53,074 nucleotides of DNA from Verrucomicrobiota bacterium (lineage in GTDB: Bacteria > Verrucomicrobiota > Verrucomicrobiia > Limisphaerales > UBA11358): NCBI GenBank assembly GCA_021324235.1, contig JAJPJM010000101.1:1-53074 (forward strand), in the 5' to 3' direction. Made by a program: the position numbers and the translations under genes. Shown here one piece after another: positions 44,751-53,074 of this stretch. Every line of letters starts with the position of its first letter. Position 1 is the first letter of the stretch. The notes under the pieces are model-generated. The model searched no databases, had not been told where the DNA came from, and saw only the letters and a program-made list of their open reading frames with translations.

Positions 44751-46076
44751 ATGAAACAGAGTCAATCGGAAAAACTGTTTGCCGAGGCGTTGAGATTCAT
44801 CCCCGGGGGTGTCAACTCACCGGTGCGCGCGTTCCGCGCCGTCGGCGGCCAGCCGTTTTTCGTCAACCGGGCCCAGGGCGCACATCTGTGGGACGTGGAC
44901 GGCAACGAGTTCATTGATTACGTCTGTACCTGGGGGCCGGCGATTCTCGGCCATGCGCATCCGAAAATCATTTCCGCCGTCAAGGCCGCGGCCGATCACG
45001 GCACCAGTTTCGGCGTCCCCAATCCACAGGAAGTGACCATGGCGAAGCTGATTTGCTCGCTCGTGCCCGGTGTGCAGAAGGTGCGGATGACCAATTCCGG
45101 CACCGAGGCGTGCATGAGCGCCATCCGTCTGGCGCGCGGATTCACCGGGCGAGATAAAATCGTCAAGTTCGACGGCTGTTATCATGGTCATGCGGATTCT
45201 CTGCTGGTCAAGGCGGGCAGCGGCGCGCTCACGTTCGGCCATCCGGACAGCGCGGGTGTGCCGGCGGCGTTCACACAACACACCATCGTCTTGCCATTCA
45301 ATGATGTTGACGCCGTAACGGCCGCGGTCGAAGCGAATAAAAATCAAATCGCCGGCATCATCGTCGAGCCCGTGCCGGGCAATGCCGGGCTTTATCTGCC
45401 CCAACCGGGTTATCTGGAATTTCTTCGGGAAATCACGCAGGCGAACGGGGCGTTGTTGATTTTCGACGAGGTGATGACGGGGTTCCGCCTGGCCCCCGGC
45501 GGGGCGCAGGAACGGTTTGGCATCACGCCGGATTTGATGTGTTTCGGCAAAATCATTGGCGGCGGCCTGCCGGTGGGTGCGTTCGGCGGGCGGGCGGACA
45601 TCATGGATTTGCTGGCGCCGCTGGGACCGGTTTACCAAGCCGGCACGTTGAGCGGCAATCCGCTGGCGATGGCAGCGGGCATCGCCGCGCTGGAGGAATT
45701 GAACATCGGTAAGGACGCGCGGACCGCGCGTCCGACGGACGGCCCGGCGGGCCGTCCCTACCAACATCTGGAACAACTCGGCGCGCAACTGGAAGCGGGG
45801 ATGAAGGACGCCGCGAAATCCGCCGGTATTCCGGTCACGTTCAACCGTTGCGGCTCGATGTTTTGCGCCTACTTCACAAGCGGACCGGTTCATCATCTGG
45901 CCGACGCGATGAAGAGCGACCGCGCGCGGTTCGCCAAATTTTTCCACGGGATGCTGGCCAGGGGCGTTTACCTCGCGCCCTCACAATTCGAGGCGGGCTT
46001 CCTTTCCACCGCGCACACGGCCGCGGACATTGATTCAACGGTAAAGGCCGCCGCAAGCGTGATGCGCGGGTGGTAG
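44751..46076 (+). CDS. hemL: Glutamate-1-semialdehyde 2,1-aminomutase, with repeat insertion
   Basis: Makes 5-aminolevulinate for heme and other tetrapyrroles; PLP-dependent, cytosolic. A 441-aa protein: [60 protein letters not shown] and the PLP lysine in [17 protein letters not shown] (about K267). Near residues 320-338 about 18 extra residues ([18 protein letters not shown]) separate EELN from the helix [14 protein letters not shown]. They are encoded by a double-hairpin repeat (45708-45762). Relatives go straight from ALEEL to a short turn here. Catalytic parts are intact. The upstream gap to the divergent oxidoreductase (92 bp) holds both promoters. Confidence 0.96.
   Translation: MKQSQSEKLFAEALRFIPGGVNSPVRAFRAVGGQPFFVNRAQGAHLWDVDGNEFIDYVCTWGPAILGHAHPKIISAVKAAADHGTSFGVPNPQEVTMAKLICSLVPGVQKVRMTNSGTEACMSAIRLARGFTGRDKIVKFDGCYHGHADSLLVKAGSGALTFGHPDSAGVPAAFTQHTIVLPFNDVDAVTAAVEANKNQIAGIIVEPVPGNAGLYLPQPGYLEFLREITQANGALLIFDEVMTGFRLAPGGAQERFGITPDLMCFGKIIGGGLPVGAFGGRADIMDLLAPLGPVYQAGTLSGNPLAMAAGIAALEELNIGKDARTARPTDGPAGRPYQHLEQLGAQLEAGMKDAAKSAGIPVTFNRCGSMFCAYFTSGPVHHLADAMKSDRARFAKFFHGMLARGVYLAPSQFEAGFLSTAHTAADIDSTVKAAASVMRGW
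45708..45762. repeat. Double-hairpin palindromic repeat inserted in frame in hemL
   Basis: Arms GGTAAGG and CCCTACC enclose GGACGCGCGG-A-CCGCGCGTCC and GGACGGCCC-GGC-GGGCCGTCC, both perfect. Architecture equals that at 1129-1180 in lysS, although the stem sequences differ, so arms and plan are conserved rather than stems. Confidence 0.88.
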
Positions 46077-46147
46077 CCATTCTTGGGAGCCGTTTCTCTT
46101 CGTTTTGGCTGTAACATTTGCGGGGCCATTTTCGTATTAAAATCAGT

Positions 46148-46618
46148 ATGAAAACGAACAAATGGATTACCCTTACCCTGGCCGCCGCGCTGAATCTCGG
46201 CGGCTGGTTGACGACCCCATCACTGGCCGCCGACACCGCCATGCCCGCGCACAGGGGATTTTTTCAGCGCATCGCCCAAAGATTGAACCTGACCGACGAC
46301 CAAAAGGCACAGATTAAAACCATTTTGCGGTCGGAAAAGGACACCCTGAAACCAATGCTCGGCCAATTACACACCGCGCGGGAAAATCTGCGCGCGGCCA
46401 TTCAAGCCGGCGACGCCAACGAGACCTCCGTGCGCACCGCATCGGCCCAGGTGGCCGCCGTGGAGGCCGATTTGGCAGTTGAACGGATGAAAATTTACGG
46501 CAAAATCGCGCCCATTCTGACCGATGAACAGCGTCAGCAAATCAGCGATTTTCAGCAGCGCGCGGACGATTTTACGGACCAGGCCATTGCCCACACCGGC
46601 GACGGGCTGGCCAAATGA
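46148..46618 (+). CDS. Spy/CpxP-like periplasmic protein (LTxxQ family)
   Basis: A 156-aa exported helical protein. Signal peptide residues 1-28 (TLTLAAALNLGGWLTTPSLA, cleavage near AADT). The mature protein has the Spy-type LNLTDDQKAQIKTILRSEK and a second half-motif ILTDEQRQQISDFQQRADDF, separated by a heptad-like helix (REN-RAAIQAGDANE-type). Spy/CpxP proteins are periplasmic chaperones or stress sensors. It precedes an ECF sigma factor by about 85 bp, and a second LTxxQ protein ends the operon, so it may be the sigma factor's target or sensor. ATG 46148 is used; an in-frame start ten codons upstream lacks a signal peptide. Confidence 0.82.
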   Translation: MKTNKWITLTLAAALNLGGWLTTPSLAADTAMPAHRGFFQRIAQRLNLTDDQKAQIKTILRSEKDTLKPMLGQLHTARENLRAAIQAGDANETSVRTASAQVAAVEADLAVERMKIYGKIAPILTDEQRQQISDFQQRADDFTDQAIAHTGDGLAK

Positions 46619-46621
46619 TTT

Positions 46622-46648
46622 CAGGGCTGGAGTTCGGGTTCCAGCCTG
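46622..46648 (+). terminator. Stem-loop between the Spy-like and ECF sigma genes
   Basis: GGCTGGA (46625-46631) pairs with TCCAGCC (46640-46646), perfect over 7 bp, four bases after the Spy-like stop. No T-run follows. It could be an attenuator or processing site. Confidence 0.35.
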
Positions 46649-46702
46649 CCGGGAGTGGCGGAGAACCGCAACCGTGAATTCGCACAACCGGCAGGCCAAA
46701 AC

Positions 46703-47284
46703 TTGAACTCCACCGAAACCGCGAGTAACGATGCCGAATTGCTGGAGCGCATCCGTGGCGGCGCCACCGACGATTTTGCCGAACTCATCCGGCGGCATCA
46801 ATCGCGCGTTTTTGCCATTTTGCACCGATATGAACGTGACGCCCACAAAGTCGAAGACCTCGCGCAGGAAACCTTTCTCAAGGCCTGGCGCGCGCTGGGG
46901 CAATTTGACGGCCGGGCGCCTTTTGAACACTGGCTTTCCCGCATCGCCGCGCGGGTGGCGCTGGACCACTTGAGAAAGGAAAAACGCCGGCAGAATGAAA
47001 TCGGCCTGCCCGAACTTGGCGACGACGCGCTGGACTGGCTGCGCAGCGACGATGAGAAGAGCGAGCTGGACGCGCGCAGCGCGGCGGAACTGCTTGAGCT
47101 GGCGATGCGGGAATTATCGCCCGCCGACCGGGTGGTCATCACGATGCAGGAACTGGAAGGCCGGAGCGTGAAGGAAATTGCCGCGGTGATGGGCGCCTCC
47201 GGCGTGGCGGTGCGCGTGCGGGCGATGCGGGCACGATCGAAACTGCGGCAGGCTTTGGAAAAAATTGCGAAGGAAAAATTATGA
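46703..47284 (+). CDS. ECF-type RNA polymerase sigma factor
   Basis: A 193-aa sigma-70-family factor with only regions 2 and 4. Region 2 (about 10-85): LLERIRGGATDDFAELIRRH, KVEDLAQETFLKAWRALGQF and a WLSRIAARVALDHLRKEKRR segment. Region 4 (about 125-185): LAMRELSPADRVVITMQELE, GRSVKEIAAVMGASGVAVRV and RAMRARSKLRQALEK. The start is uncertain: TTG 46703 has GCAGG upstream at usable spacing, while GTG 46655 gives 16 more residues. Its stop overlaps the next gene by four bases (ATGA). The overlap with a small one-helix protein is the usual sigma/anti-sigma layout. Confidence 0.92.
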   Translation: MNSTETASNDAELLERIRGGATDDFAELIRRHQSRVFAILHRYERDAHKVEDLAQETFLKAWRALGQFDGRAPFEHWLSRIAARVALDHLRKEKRRQNEIGLPELGDDALDWLRSDDEKSELDARSAAELLELAMRELSPADRVVITMQELEGRSVKEIAAVMGASGVAVRVRAMRARSKLRQALEKIAKEKL

Positions 47285-47589
47285 ACGACCGGAAACTGAA
47301 ACGATTGTTTGCGTCGGCACGCCTGGAAACCCCACCCGCGCCTCCCGGGGATTTTGCCGCAGACGTGCTGCGGGCTGTTCGCCGCGGGCCACCCGCGGCC
47401 GCACCGGAAAGCCTCTCCGTTTTTGACCAGTTGAATCTGTGGTTTCCACGCCTGGCACTGGCGGCGTCAACGGTCATCGTCTTGTGCTGCGCACTGGATT
47501 ACGGACTGACCGCGGCGGGTGTTCCGAGTTTGAGCGACGGCGTGTCGCAGCTTTCCGCACAGTGGCTTTTGACGCCGGCCGGACTTTGA
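47281..47589 (+). CDS. Small one-TM protein, likely anti-sigma factor
   Basis: A 102-aa protein with a basic cytosolic head (KLKRLFASARLETPPAPPGD) and an amphipathic stretch (FAADVLRAVRRGP). One membrane helix lies at about 56-75 (LALAASTVIVLCCALDYGLT), followed by a short outside tail. It has no zinc-binding HxxxCxxC motif, so it is not a ZAS-type anti-sigma. Overlap with the ECF gene and single-helix topology make an anti-sigma role plausible by position. Function is otherwise unknown. Confidence 0.65.
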   Translation: MNDRKLKRLFASARLETPPAPPGDFAADVLRAVRRGPPAAAPESLSVFDQLNLWFPRLALAASTVIVLCCALDYGLTAAGVPSLSDGVSQLSAQWLLTPAGL

Positions 47590-47592
47590 TTT

Positions 47593-47979
47593 ATGAAGAC
47601 CTTGAAATTGTTGGCATTGATAACGCTGGTGTTTATGGCCGGGGTGGCGGCCGGCGTGGTCGGCACGCGTCTCGTCATCCGTCACTGGGTGAACACGGCC
47701 ATTCAACGCCCGGAAAACTTTCAGTTGCTCCTGGAACGCAACCTGCGTTGGCGGCTCCAACTCGACCCGCGCCAGCGGGTGAAGGTGCATCGGATTCTGA
47801 CCGATGCGCGCGTCCAGTTGCGGGATTTGCGGCAGGAATATCGTCCGCAGGTCGTCGCCGTTCTTACCAATACCGAGGCGCAAATTTCCGCCGTCCTGAC
47901 GCCCGAACAGCAGGCGCGTTTTGAACGGATGCAACAGGAAAACCAGCACTTCCTTCAGCCAGCACCGCCCGAACGGTAA
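47593..47979 (+). CDS. Spy/CnrX-like membrane-anchored periplasmic sensor
   Basis: A 128-aa protein with one N-terminal helix (LKLLALITLVFMAGVAAGVV, uncleaved or cleaved near residue 25). A helical periplasmic domain has ERNLRWRLQLDPRQRVKVHR and the family LTPEQQARFERMQQENQHF. CnrX-type periplasmic sensors regulate ECF sigma factors through a membrane anti-sigma, as in the Cnr nickel/cobalt system. The order Spy-like, ECF, small TM protein, Spy-like fits that model. Metal ligands (His/Met clusters) are sparse, so general envelope stress is equally likely. It begins 3 bp after the previous stop. Confidence 0.78.
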   Translation: MKTLKLLALITLVFMAGVAAGVVGTRLVIRHWVNTAIQRPENFQLLLERNLRWRLQLDPRQRVKVHRILTDARVQLRDLRQEYRPQVVAVLTNTEAQISAVLTPEQQARFERMQQENQHFLQPAPPER

Positions 47980-48069
47980 ACGGGACCGGGTCCGGACCGG
48001 TCGCGTCGGAAATCCACGCAGATTCCATTTGAGCAAAGCTGCCCGCGCCGGTATTTTGGACGTTGCCTT

Positions 48070-48146
48070 GCGCGCGTAGCTCAATTGGATAGAGCGTCGG
48101 CCTCCGGAGCCGAAGGTTGTGGGTTCGACCCCCGCCGCGCGCACCA
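48070..48146 (+). tRNA. tRNA-Arg (anticodon CCG)
   Basis: A 77-nt cloverleaf seen directly: acceptor GCGCGCG/CGCGCGC, D arm GCTC...GAGC with AATTGGATA loop, anticodon stem TCGGC/GCCGA with loop CTCCGGA (anticodon CCG), variable AGGTT, T arm GTGGG-TTCGACC-CCCGC (one G-T pair), discriminator A and encoded CCA. Anticodon CCG reads CGG arginine codons. Confidence 0.97.
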
Positions 48147-48294
48147 GTTTTCACTCGAAGTGAATTATTAGTTCTTCACAATGATTGCAAAACGGATCCG
48201 ATAATTCGCAAAACAATCCGTGAAAAGGAGCAGGTTGTTGTCTCAACTTGAGCAAAGTGCCGACCGTCATCACCCCGCAAGGGACGACGTCATT

Positions 48295-51200
48295 TTATTG
48301 GTCAGGTGGCGAAGCCACTCCGCCATTCGTGAAGTGGACATCGTCCAACTCGAGATTGGAGATCGGCGCCGACTGGCTCAAAATCTCGAAGAACTGGCTG
48401 ACCGCGGACAGATCCACCTCCGGACCGAAGTCCGACATCGGTATGTCCACCACATGCCAGGCACCGTCGCGTAGAAATCCGTAGGGGTCGCTGCCCGGTC
48501 CCCCGAAGTTGATCCATTTCTGGCCCACGCCATCGAGGTTGCCGCTCTTCATGCCAATCATGAACGAGGTGGCGGAGGTGGTCTTCATGGCAAACTCCAA
48601 ATTGCAATTCGCGTATTGGTACGCTGTCAGGTTATATTTGTTGTTTGGCGTAAACGCCATTCCCGACCAGGTCATGCCAGGCGCGGCAGCCAGACTGATA
48701 TCGTTGGTGCCCTCATACGGGTGTTGCGCGGCGGGCACCATCGTGTTCGCCCAGACGAAAAAGTTTCCCTGGGTGCCCAGAGAGAATGACCCCGCGTTCA
48801 GGTGTGACGGCGTCTCGGTAAAGACACCAAAATTGCCATTCTGAGGGGTCACCCGGGTGGCGCTGGGTTCCCACCAGACATTGTCAATGGACAGGTTCAG
48901 CGCGGCCGCCGGGTTAACGACGCTCGAAATCTGGAACAACTGATTGACCGTGCGGAAATCGACATTGGCGAATCGATTCAAGGGAATTTTCAGTGAATGC
49001 CATTGCCCATCATGAGGAAACCAGAACTCCGATGTCTGGTCGATCCCCAACGGGAGCCAAAAGTTGGCGGCATCACCGGCCAACTGGCCGCTCACGCAAC
49101 TTTGGATTCCCACTTGCATGGGCGTGGCGTCCCCCGCAGTGGCGCGGATGTCGAAGTGAAGATACCCGTCGGAGTAGTTCTTCATATTGCGGAAATTCGG
49201 CAAAAAGACTCCCATGCCGAACCAATTTCCCCCGGCAATATCGAATGACCAGCAAGTGGTTCCCTCGGAAGGGGCCGGCGGGTTGGCGCTCGGAGTCATG
49301 TTGTTCCAGGTGTACAGCGCGGCATTGGTTCCGTAGGCGAAATTCGGTTCCAAGCCTGTACCGTAGGTCAGGGAGTCGTTGACAGGCGTGGTTCCGGCAA
49401 AAACCCCAAAGTTTCCGTTTTCCGCGGAATTATCGCCGAAATACAGTTGCGTAAACCCATTGTCAGTAATCCGAATATAATCGACATCCATCCTCGCTGG
49501 AAAGGCAGCGGTGACGGCGCCGGGACTGTACACCCCCGTGTAGGAGGGATCATAGCCGCCGATGGCAATGTTCAGAATCAGAAACATCGGCTGCTGAAAC
49601 ATGGGGATGTTGGCGATGTTCCAGGAGCCGAAGGGGACATTGTCGAGTGAAAACGTGAGGTTCGTCGGGGTCCAGGACATCTGGTAGAGATGGTAATCCT
49701 GGGTGAGATCCTCCGGAGCCGTCAGCCAGGCCGCGGCATTAACAGCGTTGTTATTGGTATCCGCGTAGTGGATCGCGCTGTCGATCAGTTCCTGCTGGAT
49801 GTTCGAGGCAATCCCGGCGGCGGCGCCCAACTCCATAATATCCAGCTCCCCACAGATGGGCCAGGTGATGGCACCGGCGTTATTGCCCATCATCCAAAAG
49901 GCGGGCCACAACCCATTGGCCGTGTTGGGGACTTTGATCCGGGCTTCGAGATTGCCGTACTTGAATGCAAATCGTCCCTGCGTGAGCATGCGGGCGGACG
50001 TGAAAGAATTTCCCCAATAATTCGTGCGGTCAGCCTCAAGCACAAGATTTCCGTTCGTAATGTAAGTATTCCCGTGTTGGGCGGTGTCATATTCCAATTG
50101 GCCATTGCCCCACCCGCTTCCGCCAACGTCATAAGTCCACGTGCCCGAATTGATCACGCCGCTGCTGAAGTCAGTGGACCACACCACCCCACCCAGGTTG
50201 CTGGCGGCTTGAGCCGGGATGGTGGCGGAGGGATTGCTCGGACCATTGGAACTGAGCGTAATGATCGATATGAAATAGGTTTGACCAGGCGTCAATCCGG
50301 AGATGACGGTGCTGGTCACAAGGCCGAGGTTGATTGAATTGGTCGTCATACTGTTGGTGTCAACGTAGAGAACCTCGTAACCAGTCACACCCGGCGAGGT
50401 GCTGGCGTTCCATGTCAAACCGATGGCATTGGTGGTTCCCGAAGGAACCGATTGCAGGTTTGACGGGGGCAGCACCACAACCGGCGGAATGAGCAAACGG
50501 AAGAACGTCGCGCTGTTGGTCATCGGGGTCAGGAATGACTTGGTGCTGCCATCGCCCATGACCCCGGGAAAGTTGGTATTCCAGGGCCCCGTTCCAAGGT
50601 TGGTGGTCAATTCAGGTTGATACTCAATACCGGAGGTGCTGGGCCAACTGATTTGAGCGACCGGCAGCATGGCTACGGACAGAATATTGGTTACGGTGGG
50701 GCTGCCGGGGCTGGAAGCTCCGCTCCCAAGGACGACGTCATCCATATCAATCGTGGACGTCACTCCCGGACTCGCCGCGCCCGCAAAGTGGAATAAGATT
50801 GTCGCCGACGTCGCACTGGCCGGAGCGGTAACCGAGTTGCTGATCGAAGCGTAAGCGTTATTTCCGGGAGTATATGTTTGGTAACCGGTGTCCCCTCCGC
50901 TGTTCCACAGAATTCGCCACTGTGCGCTGTATCCCACGCTGCCGTCCAGGGCATTGGCATAAAATGTGAACGGGTAGGTGGTTCCCCCCGTCACGGGTAT
51001 GCCAGACTGATTAAACTGAACCACCGGTCCGGCACCGGTGCTGGCCAGATAAACTTGAAAGTCAAACGAGCCGTTGTGCGGTTGGTCGTTGGTGCGAATC
51101 CCATACACCGGGCCGCCGGCGGCCGTATCCACGGTCCAACCGGTGGCGCTGCTTCCGGTTCCATTTTCGAATCCTCCATTCGAAGGTAGCGCGGAAGACG

Positions 51201-51501
51201 CGGGGATGCCGGGGACGATGTCCAAAAGCTGATAGGTGCGCTTGCCGATGGGGAATGGATCAAAATAGGTATTGGTCAGGCCATTACCCGCCGCCGCCAT
51301 AAGGTCGGTCCAGGTTGTAACCGGATTGGCGGACCATTGGAGGTGGTAGCTATCGTTGGTGTTCTCAAGCCAGCTCAACTGAAGACCGGGCAGAAGGTTG
51401 AGTTGCACCTGCGCCCTGCTCACACCCATATCAAAAACAAACACCAAGGCGATCGTTGCCAGATGGATGGGGAGTGCTTGCTTCGAGACGAAGTTCATCA
51501 T
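48295..51501 (-). CDS. Secreted multidomain GH16 beta-glucanase (laminarinase type)
   Basis: A 1068-aa exported enzyme. Signal peptide residues 1-30 (LATIALVFVFDMGVSRAQ). A beta-sandwich binding module (about 110-265, FENGTGSSATGWTVDTAA) is followed by a short FFRLLIP-type segment and a fibronectin III domain (about 350-435). The GH16 domain (about 437-685) has GWGNGQLEYDTAQHGNTYI, LEARIKVPNTANGLWPAFWM and the catalytic GELDIMELG (E552, D554, E557). YHLYQMSWTPTNLTFSLDN follows. Two more carbohydrate-binding-like beta modules end the protein (about 700-880 and 900-1060). The ExDxxE form suggests laminarin/beta-1,3-glucan. An ATG pair at 51501/51498 starts it, 154 bp downstream of the PEP-CTERM gene, same strand. 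Confidence 0.9.
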   Translation of the reverse strand: MMNFVSKQALPIHLATIALVFVFDMGVSRAQVQLNLLPGLQLSWLENTNDSYHLQWSANPVTTWTDLMAAAGNGLTNTYFDPFPIGKRTYQLLDIVPGIPASSALPSNGGFENGTGSSATGWTVDTAAGGPVYGIRTNDQPHNGSFDFQVYLASTGAGPVVQFNQSGIPVTGGTTYPFTFYANALDGSVGYSAQWRILWNSGGDTGYQTYTPGNNAYASISNSVTAPASATSATILFHFAGAASPGVTSTIDMDDVVLGSGASSPGSPTVTNILSVAMLPVAQISWPSTSGIEYQPELTTNLGTGPWNTNFPGVMGDGSTKSFLTPMTNSATFFRLLIPPVVVLPPSNLQSVPSGTTNAIGLTWNASTSPGVTGYEVLYVDTNSMTTNSINLGLVTSTVISGLTPGQTYFISIITLSSNGPSNPSATIPAQAASNLGGVVWSTDFSSGVINSGTWTYDVGGSGWGNGQLEYDTAQHGNTYITNGNLVLEADRTNYWGNSFTSARMLTQGRFAFKYGNLEARIKVPNTANGLWPAFWMMGNNAGAITWPICGELDIMELGAAAGIASNIQQELIDSAIHYADTNNNAVNAAAWLTAPEDLTQDYHLYQMSWTPTNLTFSLDNVPFGSWNIANIPMFQQPMFLILNIAIGGYDPSYTGVYSPGAVTAAFPARMDVDYIRITDNGFTQLYFGDNSAENGNFGVFAGTTPVNDSLTYGTGLEPNFAYGTNAALYTWNNMTPSANPPAPSEGTTCWSFDIAGGNWFGMGVFLPNFRNMKNYSDGYLHFDIRATAGDATPMQVGIQSCVSGQLAGDAANFWLPLGIDQTSEFWFPHDGQWHSLKIPLNRFANVDFRTVNQLFQISSVVNPAAALNLSIDNVWWEPSATRVTPQNGNFGVFTETPSHLNAGSFSLGTQGNFFVWANTMVPAAQHPYEGTNDISLAAAPGMTWSGMAFTPNNKYNLTAYQYANCNLEFAMKTTSATSFMIGMKSGNLDGVGQKWINFGGPGSDPYGFLRDGAWHVVDIPMSDFGPEVDLSAVSQFFEILSQSAPISNLELDDVHFTNGGVASPPDQ

Positions 51502-51655
51502 AAAATATTATGCTGTAAAGACTTTTGTCCGGGAACAAACATGGCCGCCTTTTACTTCCGTCGGCGCTACTCACCCGACCTGCGGCCAAGTGAAAAGATT
51601 GAGGGCCGGATTACACAGGCTCTTTGCCCTGATTTAAACCTGGTCTAAAAGCGAT

Positions 51656-52294
51656 TCAGGCCTTGCCGCTGCGACGAAGTGTCCAAACCCCAAGCAGCCC
51701 CATTGCAGCCAAACCAAGGGTCGTCGGCTCCGGTGCCGCAGTAATTATTACATTGTCAATGCCCATTTGATCCATGGCCCCGATATTGGCTCCGGTGGTC
51801 GCATCAAACTCGATATACAGATGATCGCTTCCCGCCACGCTTGTAAATGATCCGGTGTAGGTCGTCCACGAGGTGGTGGGCGGGAAGTAAGGCCCAAGAA
51901 GCCCGGGGCCTTGACTCAGTACGGCGCCATTGGCCGCTTCATCAAAGATATGAATAAAATCAACTCCGCCAGCCGCCTGATTACCGCCTAACAGATCGAA
52001 TGAGTAGTTTACGAGAACTCCAGCGCCGACCACACTGCCATTCGGAGTCGACTGTGACAAAGCCAGATTATAGGCTTCCAACGAATTGTTTAACCAGACA
52101 TAGTCCGTTGGATTTCCGCCAGTGGGCAGGACGCTTATGGTGGCCCCTGAACCCGCATTCAATGGCGTCCAACCAGTCAAATCTCCGGTTCCGAAACCGG
52201 GATTTACAATCAAGTTTTGCGCGAATACCGTGTTCCCGATTAAAAGTCCCGCGAGACTCGCCAGACCGGTAATGGTTTTTATTGTTATTTTCAT
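51656..52294 (-). CDS. PEP-CTERM sorting-signal protein
   Basis: A 212-aa exported protein with signal peptide (ITGLASLAGLLIGNTVFA). A beta-rich body resembles a carbohydrate-binding module (LIVNPGFGTGDLTGWTPLNA, TTYTGSFTSVAGSDHLYIEF). The C-terminal PEP-CTERM tail has motif APEP, then TLGLAAMGLLGVWTL and the basic RRSGKA. Such proteins are processed by exosortase (EpsH-type, not in this window) and linked to exopolysaccharide or floc formation. ATG 52294 fits the signal peptide; a longer frame to 52585 would add an unlikely 97 residues. Its neighbour is the GH16 beta-glucanase on the same strand, hinting at shared cell-surface polysaccharide use. Confidence 0.93.
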   Translation of the reverse strand: MKITIKTITGLASLAGLLIGNTVFAQNLIVNPGFGTGDLTGWTPLNAGSGATISVLPTGGNPTDYVWLNNSLEAYNLALSQSTPNGSVVGAGVLVNYSFDLLGGNQAAGGVDFIHIFDEAANGAVLSQGPGLLGPYFPPTTSWTTYTGSFTSVAGSDHLYIEFDATTGANIGAMDQMGIDNVIITAAPEPTTLGLAAMGLLGVWTLRRSGKA

Positions 52295-52885
52295 ATTTAG
52301 GCCGTTCTTTCTGTGGCTGGATCTCGCCTCTGGATCTGCTCTATTGGTTGTTTTGAATCTTATGTCATATTTTGTATCACAACAGAAAAATTGTGTCAAT
52401 CGCTGTTTTACGTTTTTGCCAACCCCTTGGATCGGTTTCATCGAACCTGACTGGCGTTCGATGGCTTTGAACCACAATATATGTATGGCATTCCTTTGGT
52501 AAATTTCTGGCATTGCCTTAATTTGTAGGCGAAGAGGTGGCGAGTCGTTTGGGCCAGCACTCCTTACGTCGTGCCCTGCCACCAAATCAGGGCACTGCCG
52601 AATTTCTTAGCGCCTTTAACGTCTTCGGGATGATTTGATTCATTTCAATGGAGAAATGATTTCCCGGCCCCTACCCCGATGTGATGTCGGGAATTGAATG
52701 ACATCCTCCGCGATTGCTTGCTGCTCGACCTTGAAAGTCGGGGAAAAATTATTTTCCAGTCCCAGAATCAGATTGTCAAAATGACGTGGTAGATTCGACT
52801 CCGTTGGACGTTGGACATGTCAAAACCGGGCAATTTATCAGCGAATAAACGACAGCAAAAACCCTTCGATCCGGATCCTCCAAAA
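52295..52885. other. 590-bp gap without recognised gene
   Basis: It should hold the promoter of the PEP-CTERM gene. I see one modest dyad, GCCCTG/CAGGGC around 52578-52598, and GACATC-like partial repeats near 52675-52700, but no RNA gene, CRISPR or insertion sequence. The AT content is higher between 52340 and 52520. Confidence 0.35.
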
Positions 52886-52922
52886 TCAAAAAGGGCCCGA
52901 AGCGAGAGCTTCGGACCCTTTG
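52886..52922 (-). terminator. Intrinsic terminator for the end-of-window gene
   Basis: On the minus strand: AAAGGGTCCGAAGC, loop TCTC, GCTTCGGGCCCTTTTT, then a T-rich run. The stem is about 14 bp with one mismatch and lies 27 bp after the stop of the partial gene at 52949. Confidence 0.88.
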
Positions 52923-52948
52923 AATTATTCACCTGTCAACTCAACAGC

Positions 52949-53074
52949 TTACTGCGGCAACTTGTGCACATAATTGCCGCTGGCATCGCCGGTCGGCTGA
53001 ATCTGGCACACCGGAGTCGTGCTCATGTCACCGATGGTATAGCTGCTGGCAAAGGCCTTTTTCGGATCCAGCGG
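52949..53074 (-). CDS. 3' end of an unidentified gene (partial)
   Basis: The minus strand has an open frame from the window edge to TAA at 52949-52951, encoding PLDPKKAFASSYTIGDMS, TTPVCQIQPTGDAS and GNYVHKLPQ. It is followed at proper distance by a strong terminator, so it is a real gene whose 5' part lies beyond the window. I do not recognise the family from 41 residues. Confidence 0.7.
   Translation of the reverse strand, partial: PLDPKKAFASSYTIGDMSTTPVCQIQPTGDASGNYVHKLPQ

Overview
The window is GC-rich bacterial chromosome with short intergenic gaps and long secreted proteins. The gene mix points to a Verrucomicrobiota member, probably the Pedosphaera/Limisphaerales side (former subdivision 3). 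It includes a PEP-CTERM protein, a pseudopilin with an FTLIELLVV leader, Tat-exported ferritin-like and Gfo/Idh/MocA proteins, several exported glycoside hydrolases and a membrane pyrophosphatase. The phylum is inferred from gene content; no 16S or other taxonomic marker was compared.

Layout. 0-3 kb: lysS and a Tat-exported ferritin-like protein. 3-8.5 kb: a minus-strand run of GH1 glucosidase, PaaK/CapK-like adenylating enzyme, ABM monooxygenase, iron alcohol dehydrogenase, MEKHLA protein and exported MsrB. 8.7-16 kb: a flavoprotein, an ABC-F ATPase, a DUF5060/DUF4038 glycoside hydrolase, engB and two hypotheticals. 15.8-19.8 kb: repeat-rich, accessory-looking DNA with a palindrome island, a YdeI-like protein, an esterase, an AT-richer unknown gene and an ORF6N gene beside an array of perfect palindromes. 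19.8-28.6 kb: a half-length carB, a pseudopilin, a small secreted protein, a LuxR regulator divergent from a 1200-residue Kelch/Ig protein, and an HEXXH membrane protein. 28.6-37.6 kb: ruvB, GH31, hppA and the pair eboD-eboF. 37.6-38.8 kb: a DUF5615/DUF433 toxin-antitoxin pair. 38.8-46 kb: rhlE-type helicase, an RG-rich unknown, recA, a DUF192 lipoprotein, a Gfo/Idh/MocA protein and hemL. 46-48 kb: an ECF sigma operon enclosed by two Spy/CnrX-like proteins, then tRNA-Arg(CCG). 48-53 kb: a GH16 beta-glucanase, the PEP-CTERM protein and the 3' end of one more gene with a clear terminator.

The most unusual theme is palindromic DNA. At least three conserved enzymes (LysS, HemL, EboF) carry in-frame insertions made of double-hairpin repeats. 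Related elements sit directly at the 3' ends of other genes (ABM/Fe-ADH, YdeI-like, carB), and a 26-bp stretch inside lysS recurs exactly, inverted, just after carB. A second palindrome family (core CAAATTG) forms a four-unit array upstream of the ORF6N gene and has a 29-bp copy inside that gene. These look like two mobile-repeat systems: one resembles Rickettsia palindromic elements, the other pairs a DNA-binding-type protein with its own palindromes. They are the best candidates here for something undescribed.
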